Of a stretch of 64,000 nt of DNA, positions 33,645 to 43,777 are shown piece after piece; position 1 is the first letter of the stretch, and the number at the start of each line of letters is the position of its first letter. The translations under genes were made by a program, and so were the position numbers. The stretch comes from Hyaloperonospora brassicae (lineage: Eukaryota > Oomycota > Peronosporomycetes > Peronosporales > Peronosporaceae). Location of the stretch: contig CANTFL010000608.1 of the NCBI GenBank assembly GCA_947650285.1, positions 410,465-474,464 of the forward strand, given 5' to 3'. The notes beneath the pieces were generated by a model, which was not told the origin of the DNA, did not search any database, and saw nothing but the letters and a program-made list of their open reading frames with translations.

Positions 33645-35706
33645 TGATGCGGCGGGAGTGTTTTAGTGTCTGTCGAGGCGCAACAATGTGTCGTCCAATG
33701 GTGGGGATTTTATTGTGGATGATCGATTAATCCATTTGAAAACAAAGCGATTTGTCGAGATAAAAAGTGGTGGTAAGAATGCGTTGGAGGTGTGAAATTC
33801 GACGCGGCCTCGGGTCTTTTCGGAAATTCAGCGACTGATTGTAAATCTTTCACTCTGGAGCCCAATGTTTTTCATGATTATCGTGATATATCACAGACGG
33901 TGTGAGTAGAGTGGCCGCCCTCTTCGAGCGCCGAGTGTTAGATTGAAAACGTGCTAAGCGTCCACAGCCATTAGCGCGACGACAATAGAGTGGAACATAA
34001 GTAATATTAGATGCAGTAGCTATATAGAGGGCAAGCTCATAACCATAAATCTCCAAGGAGGGTTTGAAATTTGGCGCTGTATAGCAATAACCGGCCTGCC
34101 AGTGTCAAGCAAGGTCGTCGCTATCCTGAACAGCACGAGAATGAAACCTTTTTTGCTATTTACAGTATGTTGACATGCACATCAACATCAACGTGTAGCA
34201 AGTTATAGGACCCTTTTGTGTTGTCGTGCATGATGACGGTGTGAAAAAAAAATTGTCACCATTAGTTTTCGCGACCTAAATTTCACGACAACATTTTGGC
34301 ATTGCTCAAAGCCGAAATGGACACCAAGCTCTCAATAACGACAACGACGTGCGCAGGTTAATGCCCAAAGCAAAGAAGTTGTGTTTGTATGCACTTGTGT
34401 AAAGTAGTTTGAAAGTGAAGTTACATATATGGGATTTTTGCAGAAAAGATGCAGGATACCATCGAACTTCCCAGTACAAACTTAAGAAAGGCCGAGGATA
34501 AAAAAAGGAGTATTACGACAGGATATGCGTCGATGTCACTTGTAAACAATGATGTGATTGTACACAACGCCAGACACTCAACCTGCGCTATCGCAAAATA
34601 TGCACAAAGTGCAAGAAGTTATAAGTTACTCGAGAAGACCGGGCTGTTCAAGATGAAAGCGATAAGAAACAGCGAAGCGGTCATGGGCACTCACCCTCGA
34701 CCCCTCAGCAAGTTACAAGCGGTCTCCAACATTAATCTGATATGCCATTCTATCCCAAACCCACCAAGATACAACAGGCGCAATACCATAGGCAAGACAA
34801 GCGGCAATTGATTAGAAGACTGAAAATAGGCTCCACATCATCGAAGTGTATCAAAAAGCGCGTGTTATGAAAAAGGCTACATGTCTCGTCACGTGGCACG
34901 GACTGCCGAAACACGGTTGTATCTTGAATTGAGAGATAAGCATCAGCACGTGGCACATAGACAAGACATGTTACAAGATTAAAAGCCCTGTCGACGCGAA
35001 AATCTATTGGGTAGGGCTTGGACGTAAGGCTTATGAAGGTATTACGCCTGATTTATACGGCACGATCACGCGGTCGCTTATGTACTCATATACGTATCAA
35101 GAAAGAGATCAAGCAATGAATACAGTAGGATGAGAGTGAGACAGCGGAATGTAATTGGTTTTATTGAAATATCTATATATCACCTTTCATCAAGGCACAA
35201 CGATTGAGAAATAGGTATCCTCGACAATAGACTTCGTATCTTTAATCTATGGACATAATGTTGTCATGTGTCTTGTTACTGGCTAATGAAAGGGTAGACC
35301 GCTGTTTGGATCACGACATTTACAAAAGTAATTGATTGCTATTCGAATCAAACAGTGTACTTAATGTCATTAAAACGCTCAGTTACATCACACGTTCGTC
35401 CTGCGCTAGCAAATATGAACTAGATGAAAACGTTGCGTTCATGAAAGGCTAAGTACAGTATAAGGACAAGTAGAAATAGTCTTTTGATCAAAGTTGCTAG
35501 CCGTAGATCATCACACATTTTATAACGTTCCGCATTTTATTGGTCTCGATGATAAGCGGCTATTTCAAAACTGGCAGCATGAAGGCCTCACCATTCTCAT
35601 TAAATGGCGGCTGCTTTGACGCCTTTGGACTGACCGCAGAGCAGGAGACGCATCACACCATACTGTATAAGTTGTTTGATCAGCCATGGGTCCCCTACCT
35701 GGTTAT
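33645..35706. other. AT-rich intergenic interval
   Basis: About 2 kb between the host island and the right transposon block. I see no recognisable gene, RNA gene or repeat boundary apart from the small unassigned frame at 34449-34811. Confidence 0.45.
34449..34811 (+). CDS. Unassigned small ORF, 120 residues
   Basis: An open frame from ATG (MQDTIELPSTNLRKAEDKKR) to TGA. The product is basic, with no signal peptide, membrane segment or motif that I recognise. It stands alone in an AT-rich interval, so a chance ORF is as likely as a gene. No RXLR or LFLAK effector motif is present. Confidence 0.15.
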   Translation: MQDTIELPSTNLRKAEDKKRSITTGYASMSLVNNDVIVHNARHSTCAIAKYAQSARSYKLLEKTGLFKMKAIRNSEAVMGTHPRPLSKLQAVSNINLICHSIPNPPRYNRRNTIGKTSGN

Positions 35707-36182
35707 TGAAACGGGGTGATCCCGTTTCATGATATTGACACATAAATATGTGAATGTGAATATTATCTTTGCAGATACTGTTCTTGAATATTACTTATAA
35801 AAGGTGAAATTCGATAACATCTGCAGTTTGGATAATATCTATGACCAGGTAAATCAATAACGTGTCTAATCAATCATGGGCGCGCGCAATGGGTGGCTAG
35901 CAAATAGTTGCAGTTTGCCTTGTTGTGAGAAATAGTCGAGGAAGGGTAAATCGATATTTTGGAAAGAGCTGATCTACAACACATATGGTTTTCTGTGCCT
36001 CAAAAATTTACGTCTTCACGTCAGTCTACTTGTTTTCCCTGCACGCACGTGTACATGGGCTACGAGGCGCCCACCTTCGCTGCCATCAGTGTAGGTAGGT
36101 TTCTACTGTTGTCAGCATAAACGAGGTGCCCTGTTGCTGAGTCAAGCACACGAGAAATTGGAGCTGCTTTTAAAACGTGTGG
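35707..36182 (+). repeat. LTR-like relic next to gypsy copy 2
   Basis: It opens with the palindrome TGAAACGGG..CCCGTTTCA typical of LTR starts in this window and contains the shared GCGCGCAATGGGTGG block near 35880-35896. The rest is too diverged to align by eye with family A or B, and no 3' end is recognisable before gypsy copy 2 starts at 36183. Confidence 0.4.
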
Positions 36183-36575
36183 TGTGACGGGGCAGCCCGT
36201 TACATGGAATTGTCACTTTAAGGAAAGTAACAATAAAGAATATGAAGATGGATATTCTTTGAACAATATCACCAAAGTGGTGATATTGAAGGGTCGACCA
36301 AAGAGTCTGTTCATTGGTTGATATCGTGATGATATTAACCCACCAATCGCCGCAAGACGCGCGCAATGAGTGGTGACGAGACGTCACCATACATTCAGTT
36401 ATATTAGTATAATTAAGTTAAGTCAAACAGAGAGACAGTAGCTAAAAGACTTAATTATATTAATATAACAGTTCTAGCTTTTACCCTTACCTACGCTTCC
36501 TCGCTTGCCTTGTGTACGTCTGTCGGGGCACCGATACCCTTGCGTTAAGTTCACGCAAGGGTGTGCCCCGTTACA
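36183..36575 (+). repeat. 5' LTR of gypsy copy 2
   Basis: The 393-bp LTR begins TGTGACGGGGCAG and ends TGTGCCCCGTTACA. Internal perfect hairpins include AAAGAATAT/ATATTCTTT, AATATCACCA/TGGTGATATT, GGTGACG/CGTCACC and ACCCTTGCGT/ACGCAAGGGT. The next bases, CCTGGTAGCACTTTG (36576-36590), include TGG of a putative primer-binding site. I could not name the primer tRNA. Confidence 0.92.
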
Positions 36576-36619
36576 CCTGGTAGCACTTTGTAGTCCTTCC
36601 AAGGACCACAACATCCAAC

Positions 36620-37774
36620 ATGAACATGTTGGATGATGAAGAGACCTTTCACGCCACGCGTGAAGGGTTTACCCATTTGAGTGACATCGAATGGGGTGCG
36701 GTAGAACGAATGAGTTCTACCGTAGGCGAGCTCGCCATTAGCGCCATGTTGGAGTCTCTAGACAGAGACCAACAACATGCCGCTATCGCCAAGTTCATTC
36801 AAAATGAACTTGTCGCCGAAAGGGAGAAGGTAGCCTTGCTTCACCAGCAAGGCTCTCAACAGGCCGAGCAGTTGAGAGAACTCGGTGCTCAACAGACAGA
36901 GCTGTTGAGACAGCAGCAATTCCATGCTGCTGTGGGCGGGACGGCGCATGCGCGTCGTCCCGAAGTCATGAAGGTTGACATCTCCAAGTACAGTGGAGTC
37001 CCGGAGGACTCCCTGTTACTATGGTTTGTCGAACTCGACAGAGCCCTAAGGGCTCGTCGCGTCGAAGATGAGCAAATGAAACTCACATTTGCTCAGACCC
37101 ACTTGGCAGGGCGTGCCAAAACTTGGGCCCTGGGACTCGAGAGTAGCGACCCAAATGTGTTTAGGTCGCTCGATGACTTCAAGTCCCGGCTCAGACAAAC
37201 GTTTGAGCCGCCACGGGCTGAGTTCAGGGCTCGTTCAGAGCTCCTGAAACTCAAGCAGGGTAAGCGTGATGTGCACGCTTACGCACAACATATACGACTC
37301 CTTGCGAGTAGTATAACTGCTAACCCAGTTCATGAACACACGTTGATTACGGTGTTCATGCAAGGGCTCGCAGAAGGGCCCGTCAGGAGCCACCTGTTCC
37401 GCCTTGAGCTGAATACGCTTGAAGAAGCGATATCAGCCGCGGAACAGGAAGACTTTAGCATGAGACAGGCTCATGCTAGCTCAAACTCTTACCGTCCACC
37501 GAGACGACAAGAGATCGGAGGTCCAGAACCAATGGACCTCTGCTATGTTGAGAGCGAGAGACCTCGCTCTTCAAACAACAAGCGATTGCAGAGGTGCAAT
37601 CGCTGTCAGAAGTTAGGGCACTACGCATACGAGTGTAGTGCTCCACGCCCAGTACCAAACAGTACTGAGCGAAATGGACGACCATTCGCCAGAAAGGGCA
37701 ATGGGCGTGGGTCCAGCGCTGTTGCGAAGCCGCAACAGCGAGACGGACCATCAAAAAATGGTCGGGGTCAGTAG
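36620..37774 (+). CDS. gag: Gag polyprotein of gypsy copy 2, intact
   Basis: A 384-residue Gag. The N-terminus MNMLDDEETFHATREG is followed by a Gln/Glu-rich coiled coil (about 60-108, QQGSQQAEQLRELGAQQTEL). A retrotransposon-gag capsid domain follows (about 120-230, SLLLWFVELDRALRARR; HLAGRAKTWALGL; FEPPRAEFRARSELLKLKQG). A CX2CX4HX4C zinc knuckle, CNRCQKLGHYAYEC, lies near residues 330-343. The C-terminus is basic and Gly/Arg-rich. The TAG stop lies inside the predicted frameshift stem, so most ribosomes would end here and a minority would enter pol in the -1 frame. This is the one intact retroelement reading frame in the window, which could still supply Gag in trans. Confidence 0.9.
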   Translation: MNMLDDEETFHATREGFTHLSDIEWGAVERMSSTVGELAISAMLESLDRDQQHAAIAKFIQNELVAEREKVALLHQQGSQQAEQLRELGAQQTELLRQQQFHAAVGGTAHARRPEVMKVDISKYSGVPEDSLLLWFVELDRALRARRVEDEQMKLTFAQTHLAGRAKTWALGLESSDPNVFRSLDDFKSRLRQTFEPPRAEFRARSELLKLKQGKRDVHAYAQHIRLLASSITANPVHEHTLITVFMQGLAEGPVRSHLFRLELNTLEEAISAAEQEDFSMRQAHASSNSYRPPRRQEIGGPEPMDLCYVESERPRSSNNKRLQRCNRCQKLGHYAYECSAPRPVPNSTERNGRPFARKGNGRGSSAVAKPQQRDGPSKNGRGQ

Positions 37775-37796
37775 GGGCGGAGCGCCCTACTGATCC
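37753..37796 (+). promoter_or_regulatory. Predicted -1 ribosomal frameshift signal at the gag-pol junction
   Basis: In the gag frame the heptamer A AAA AAT lies at 37753-37759. After a 5-nt spacer, a 12-bp stem can form between 37765-37776 and 37785-37796 with one G-T wobble and an 8-nt loop. The gag TAG (37772-37774) lies in the stem. Slipping back one base leads into the open frame that holds the protease. Copy 1 keeps the heptamer, and its stem has decayed at two positions. Confidence 0.7.
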
Positions 37797-40700
37797 AGCA
37801 ACCTCAAGAGAATTTGCAAATCTCTTGACGAAAGTTGCTCCAGATACACAATCATTGTGTGTCTCTGCACCTGGTGATGACGTTTCGCTCATCACCTTGA
37901 AGTTGGAAGCGACAAATGATTTGTCGCTTCGTGCCCTAGTAGACTGTGGGGCGTCGAACAACTTTGTTCGTCGCCAGTCACTAGAGGGTCGTAGGCTCAA
38001 GTTCGTTGAGCGCGACATTCCCCTCACAAGGATGACGGTGCGCCTTGCAACAGGCGCATCGATTACCGTTGAGAAACGTGTAGTAGGAATCCACTACACG
38101 TTAGAGGGCGAACAGTACGATAATGACTTCATCGTACTAGATCTGGGTGACAAATTTGATGTCATCCTGGGATTACCTTGGCTCAGAAGGTACGAGCCAA
38201 GGGTGAGCTGGCAGCATCGATCCGTGAAGATGCCTGCCGCTTGTTCATCAGATGGCCATCTGATGAACATCTTGGAGCGTCCACAAGCGTGTGGATATTC
38301 TGCGAGTGAGTGCGATGGCCTCACTTGCGGTTCGGTCGTTCGCACGACCGCACAAGATCACAGTGTAGTTGATCACTACACTGTGGAGCAAGCTCCCGGC
38401 GGCTGTACAGAAGTACAGGCTGCGCCGAAGGTCCACCACTCGAATAAGTCGAGTGGACCGGGACATGGATGCATGCCTAGCGGGCAGCATCTTAGAAGAA
38501 AGAAACCGGTTGCCTCCAAGGGGCAACATGGAAATCCTAGGTCGACTGGAGAGTCGACCGTAGAGGATCGGTGCCTGACTGTGGTTGCACAGCCACAGTC
38601 GGAAGACGTCGAGGGAATAAGTCCCCACGTACTTGAGGAAAGAATTCCTCAAGAGTCACTTGCTGAGAGATCAGGCTCTCAGCAACCTGTGGAAGCAAGT
38701 TCCCAGGAAGTAACCGAGAAGTTGAACGTCTTGGTTGATGACGGATCAAGCGTAGGCGCTTATACGCTTGATCTGATTGTGCCTCCGAAGTTAACTTCGG
38801 AGATAACTCAGTTGCCAACGCTAGAACCGAAACGGTTCTTTCGTGATCTGCGTAGTGGCAAAGTCAAGCAGATCTGCATACTCGTCACGGAGGATGAGTA
38901 TGTGGCCGACATTCGGTCGGCAATAGTATTTGCTGAGAACGAACGGGTTCTCAGCAGCTCATCGATGGACTAAAGTGTCCTCGATGAGAAGACTCGGATT
39001 GAGCGATACACGTCTCAATCCTGGGAGTCACTTCAGGCAAATCCTTTGTATAAGGATTTGATCGAATTCAAGGACGTGTTCCCTGAATCTGTACCTTGCG
39101 AGTTGCCTAAAGACAAAGGCACTCGACACGAGATCGAGCTCAAACCGGGCTCGAAGTACTGTGTCATGAAGCAGTGGCCACTGCCTCGTGAACAAGTACT
39201 AGCGATCGACAAGTTCTTTGCCGATCGCTTAGGTGCAGGCCATGTGAGGGAATCAACATCCCCTCACAGCTCTCCGACCTTCTGTGTGCGAAAGGCCACA
39301 GGAGGGTGGCGGATAGTGCACGCATTCAACAAATTGAATGCTGCAACGGTACCGGCTCAGACGCCGATACCAAGGAAGGACGTAATCATAGATGGTATGT
39401 CAAAGAGTACCATCTTTTCGTCCACGGATCTGATGGATGGATTCTATCAGATCCTCATGCGTGAACGGGACATCCCGTTCACGGCAGTGAGTACCCCCAG
39501 CGGGATGCTGTGGGAGTGGCTAGTGATGCCACAGGGGCTGAGTAATGCCCCTGCAACATTCAACAGATGTGTAACAAATCTGTTGAGACCGGTGCGAGAC
39601 TTCGCACCGAGTTACTTCGACGATGTGTTCGTCCATAGCCGGGCTATGGACGGAAAGACGGACGTTGAAGGTCACAGAACTCATGTTCGTAAGGTTCTTC
39701 AACTTATGCGCAAGTATAAGTTGTACGCCAACCTCAAGAAGTGTATATTCGCGGCTAGCGAAATACCACTTCTTGGGTGCATCGTGGGTAAACACGGCGT
39801 ACGCCCTGATCACGAAAAGATCAAGGCGATCACCGACTGGCCATTGCCAGTCGATGTCAAGGGACTGAGGAAGTTTCTTGGGCTATCGGCGTACTTGCAC
39901 AAGTACTCGCGCAACTACGCCGAGATGACTGTTCATCTTTCTTGCTTGCTCAAGAAAAATGTCAAGTGGTCATGGAACGCTGAGTGCCAGCGTTCCTTTG
40001 AAGGTATCAAGCAAAGCTTGATGCAATCGCCGATCTTGGCGATTGCAGATCAGGACAGACCTTTTCATGTGGTCTGTGACGCCAGCGATTTCGCAATCGG
40101 CTGTGCGTTATTGCAGTTCGGTGAAGATGGCGCGGAGCGCGTCATCTGTTATCAGTCGCGTCAGATGCAAGAAGCTGAGCGTAATTAACCAGTGCATGAC
40201 AAGGAACTCCTTGCCATTAAGTACGCACTGGCTAAGTTTCGGGTCTATCTCTTGGGAGATAGATTGTTTGTTGTCTATACGGACCATTCGTCATTACGCA
40301 CGGCCGTAAACAGCCCACACCTCTCGCAAAGGATGGCGAGGTGGCTGTCTTTCTTCGCGGAGTATAACTTCTCCGTGGAGTATAAACCAGGACGACTCAA
40401 TGTCGTCGCTGATGCGCTTTCGCGCCGGCCCGATTTCGAGCCGGACGCACAAATCAACAGTGAGGATAAGCCCACTGTTGCGACACTGTCAGTCATTGTC
40501 CCGTCGTCAAGTTTACTTGACGACGTACGAAAGGCATACGCGGAAGATAAGGATCTTCTGCGATTGATGGATCATCTGGTGAATCCATCCAGTAAATCCA
40601 AGAGGGATTTACCGGCTTTGTACCGATCCCTCTTCGTATCGGTATAGTACACGCAACGGATTGCTGTACTATACAGCTGTTGCCGACGACACGCCTCGTG

Positions 40701-42663
40701 TCGTCGTACCCGCTCATCATGATTTGCGTTTACGCATCATGTATGAGTGTCACGATGCCCCAACAAGCGGCCATCGTGGTAGAGAAAAGACTTACCTTAC
40801 GGTAAGTCGTGACTTTTACTGGCCACGCCAGTATCAGTTTGTCCGCAAGTCCATACGTGCTTGCGAGGTTTGCCAACGGGTGAAGCCTAGTCCTTCATCC
40901 CGTGCGCCATTGCAGCCTCTGCCTGTTCCGACAGAGTGCTGGCAGTCCGTTTCAATGGACTTCGTCTTCGGGTTTCCCGAAGACGCTCACAAAAATAATG
41001 GTATTCTTGTGTTTGTTGACCGATTCAGCAAGATGGTCCATCTTGCTGCTGTCCCTGAGTCGATCAAGGCTCAAGGTTGTGCTCGTTTCTTTCTAGACAC
41101 GGTCTTTAGACTCCACGGGTTACCCCGTGAACTCGTATCCGACCGTGACCCTCGGTTCACGGCGGCATTTTGGCAAGCCGTGTTCCGTACTCTCGGAACA
41201 CGATTGAAGATGTCCACTTCTGACCATCCCGAAACAGATGGTCAGACGGAACGTGCGAACCGTGTCCTCGAAGAGATTCTTCGAGGATATGTCCACTCCT
41301 TCCCGAGTTGGAGCGAATTCCTACCCATGGTGGAATTCGCCATCAATAATTCGGTACATGCTTCCGCACAGCACACACCGTTTTACGTGAATGGCCTACG
41401 CCATCCACGTGTGCCCACCCTTATAGAGTGTGACTCTTGGATAAGGGGGGAGGGACTCGCTCGAGCAAAAACCGTTTTGGCTCTTGCTCATCACGTGTCG
41501 ACGCTAACGTCGTCACGTATGATGCCGATGTCGATCAAGTCGACATCGATGAAGAAGATCACCTCAATAATAGCGATGACGCTATTATTGACTTGGATGA
41601 TGATGACGATGCTGGTATATTCAGCATCGTCAACGATTATGCCAGCGAGGAAGAAGACAACCTCGCTGAAGAAGAGAGCAATCTCTTAGCAGTGCGCACG
41701 AAGCGCACTGCCAGACAAAACAAAGAGTCAGCAGAGAACTTCCTGCTGACTCGAGAAGCGGTAGTCTGTTTCGTTCAGGACTCCTTCGGAAATGCGGTGG
41801 ACCGTCCGAAACGGAACGCAGACAAGAATGGAAGAGCAAATGTTCTTTCATTTAAGGTTAATGACCTAGTACTACTGTCTACGGTTAACTTACCTGGACA
41901 TGCAGTCACTAGTGTCGGCAGTAGTAAACTACTGCCGAAATACATTGGGCCATTTCGAGTGTTGCATCGCAAGGGCAATGCATACACACTCGAATTGCCA
42001 CGTAAGATGCGCACGCATCCTACGTTTTACGTGGGGAGGCTTAGGCCGTACTGTCAGTACGAGCCTTCTTCTTCCGATGAAGATAGCCCCCACGTTCAAG
42101 AACATCCATCAAGTTCTTTCGTTCGCGCTCCAGACGATCCGTCTGGTCGCGCAGATATGCTACCTCGGAACTCAACCGAGATATCTCCCCGCGAGCTGTC
42201 GCCAGCTCGCCGAATAGGGAGCGGACATCCCGCTCGACCTGAAGCTGCGCTGTGGCATAATCGGCGCGATCCCTCGCCCGATCAGCCTCGTGACCCTTGC
42301 GGTTCTTCCGCACGGTATCGGTCAAAGCGTAGCGCCGGTCGCGCTCGTGCTTCAAGTCATCGCGCAACTCATCGATTGCGCGATCCATCTCGTAAGGGTC
42401 GAGATGGTGAACCGAATCATCTGGAGGAGGTCTTTCCTCCCCCACCACATCATTTGGTGGATGCGCACGGTGATCAACGCTTTCTAGTGGAGCGTATCTT
42501 GAATCACCGTGACGATTAAGGATCAAGGACGAGCTACCTCGTCCAGTGGCGGGGGTATCCACCCTCTTGGAACAGCTGGGAGCCCCGCTCTCAGCTGTTG
42601 ATGGATGTTGAAGGTCTCGTCCGCCAGTATGACGAGACCCATCCGATGAGTCCTGTGGCCCAT
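37760..42663 (+). pseudogene. pol: pol of gypsy copy 2 (protease-RT-RNase H-integrase-chromodomain), lightly broken
   Basis: The frame runs on from the frameshift site. The protease has LVDCGASNNFV (DCGA at 37942-37953). The RT at about 39050-39950 has LMDGFYQILM, LVMPQGLSNAPATFNR and SYFDDVF (YFDD at 39613-39624). RNase H includes VVCDASDFAIGCAL near 40075. Integrase has the zinc region (about 40710-40880), the catalytic Asp in SMDFVFGF, Asp in LVSDRDPRF and Glu in TDGQTERAN. An acidic spacer with runs of Asp follows (41500-41690), then a GPFRVL module near 41950, a low-complexity linker and a chromodomain (RFLVERILNHRDD; SYLVQWRGYPPSWNSW), a reader that often steers chromovirus integration. 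Lesions are TAA at 38971, 40186 and 42517 and frameshifts near 40629 and 41450. Copy 1 has sense codons at the first and third sites. Confidence 0.88.
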
Positions 42664-43694
42664 CGGTAAACACGCGCTTTTGGCACTTGTAGACGGATTG
42701 CAAGTTTGCAATCGCGTCACGCATCTCAGCCGAGATGTGTGCCCTTCCCCAGGGCGAATTTAGGGAATACACATCCCTATGTGCACGCTGCGAGTTGTCA
42801 ACACAACTTGCACAAGGTTCTCCCCATGTGAGGCAAGGAATGCCTGCCTCACTCGATAAACAGTGCAACCGGTACCTAGCACCGGTTGGCGTTCGCTTTT
42901 CGAACCTGAGACGTGTCGTCTCAAGTTTCTTGAGCCACCCTTCTCGTCCAAAATTCTTTACGTTTTTGGACGAACACGTTCCACGCAGCCCAAAGCGATG
43001 TTTTGTCACGCTTTTGGTTGCTGTTGTACCATTGATGTCTAAGGAAGACGTCGAGATAAAATTCTTCTTCAGCACGAAAGTTGCTCGCGCTGGGATCCAA
43101 GCCGTGAAGCTCAGTCGCATCGAATAAGGGTATTCGATGGTGTTGGCTTGTCTTGTGATACAAATCATTAATGAGCCGTTCAGGCAAACGACACGGCTTC
43201 AGCTCATCACGCTTCATCATGGTACGCTTGTCGGCACCACGGTTGTCAGTATGACGATGGGTTGCACCATCATCAAGTCGCTCGTGCGAAGGAGCACGAG
43301 CTGATTGCGGTGATGAGCAAACATACTCATCACCCGATTCGTCATCACTGCCGAACAGACTGTGTTGCAACTCACGAGTCCGTTCGTTCGGCAGTGGCCT
43401 TGGCGAACACTGAGGCGTCGCCGGTGAGCGAGACGTCTCTGGGGCATTGCCCGAGTCAGACACGTCTGACTCGCCAGAGTAGATGACCTCTACCTCGAGG
43501 TCATCATGCGCACGCGGTGAGGTGCCGCGTGCACCTGCGGCACCTGTTGCTGCAGGCGAAGAACGAGCAGCAGACGACGAATCGTTTGCCGCAGAAGCTG
43601 TCACAGGCACATACTCTGTGTGCCTTGAGTCACCCCGCATAGACATGTTAACTATGCGAGGTCTAGCGGAAAGTGGATGGAACGGACCCAACAA
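42041..43694 (-). pseudogene. Antisense ORF of gypsy copy 2 (coiled-coil protein of unknown function, one frameshift)
   Basis: It starts at 43694 (MLGPFHPLSARPRIV), 83 bp inside the 3' LTR, and runs against pol. The first frame, 43694-42921, encodes the acidic low-complexity N-terminus and a segment with RLPERLINDLYHKTSQHHR. A frameshift near 42960 passes to the frame ending at 42041, which carries NFGREGWLKKLE, TPTGARYRLHCL, then a charged coiled coil (IDELRDDLKHERDRRYALTD; GEISRLSSEVAYLRDQTDRL) and a basic tail HRKKKAR. The part 42041-42663 lies opposite the pol linker and chromodomain; 42664-43694 overlaps no sense gene. Copy 1 has the same product broken elsewhere. No family was recognised; nuclear entry is a guess from the basic tail. 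Confidence 0.65.
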
Positions 43695-43765
43695 ATGCTC
43701 CCTGTCCCAATGGTGGCCAACGGGTGGCCACCATATTTTTTATAGTCACACGGTGACTATCGGTT

Positions 43766-43777
43766 AAGGGGGGGTGA
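43766..43777 (+). promoter_or_regulatory. Polypurine tract of gypsy copy 2
   Basis: AAGGGGGGGTGA lies directly before the 3' LTR start at 43778, where plus-strand priming is expected. The matching run in copy 1 is at 1679-1692 (C-run on the plus strand). Confidence 0.75.

Noticed and set aside
38248..38652. Antisense open frame of 134 residues opposite the protease region, with a match in copy 1
   Set aside because: The sense strand here is full of inverted repeats, so antisense frames stay open as a by-product. It has no conserved start or domain, unlike the ORF at 42041-43694.
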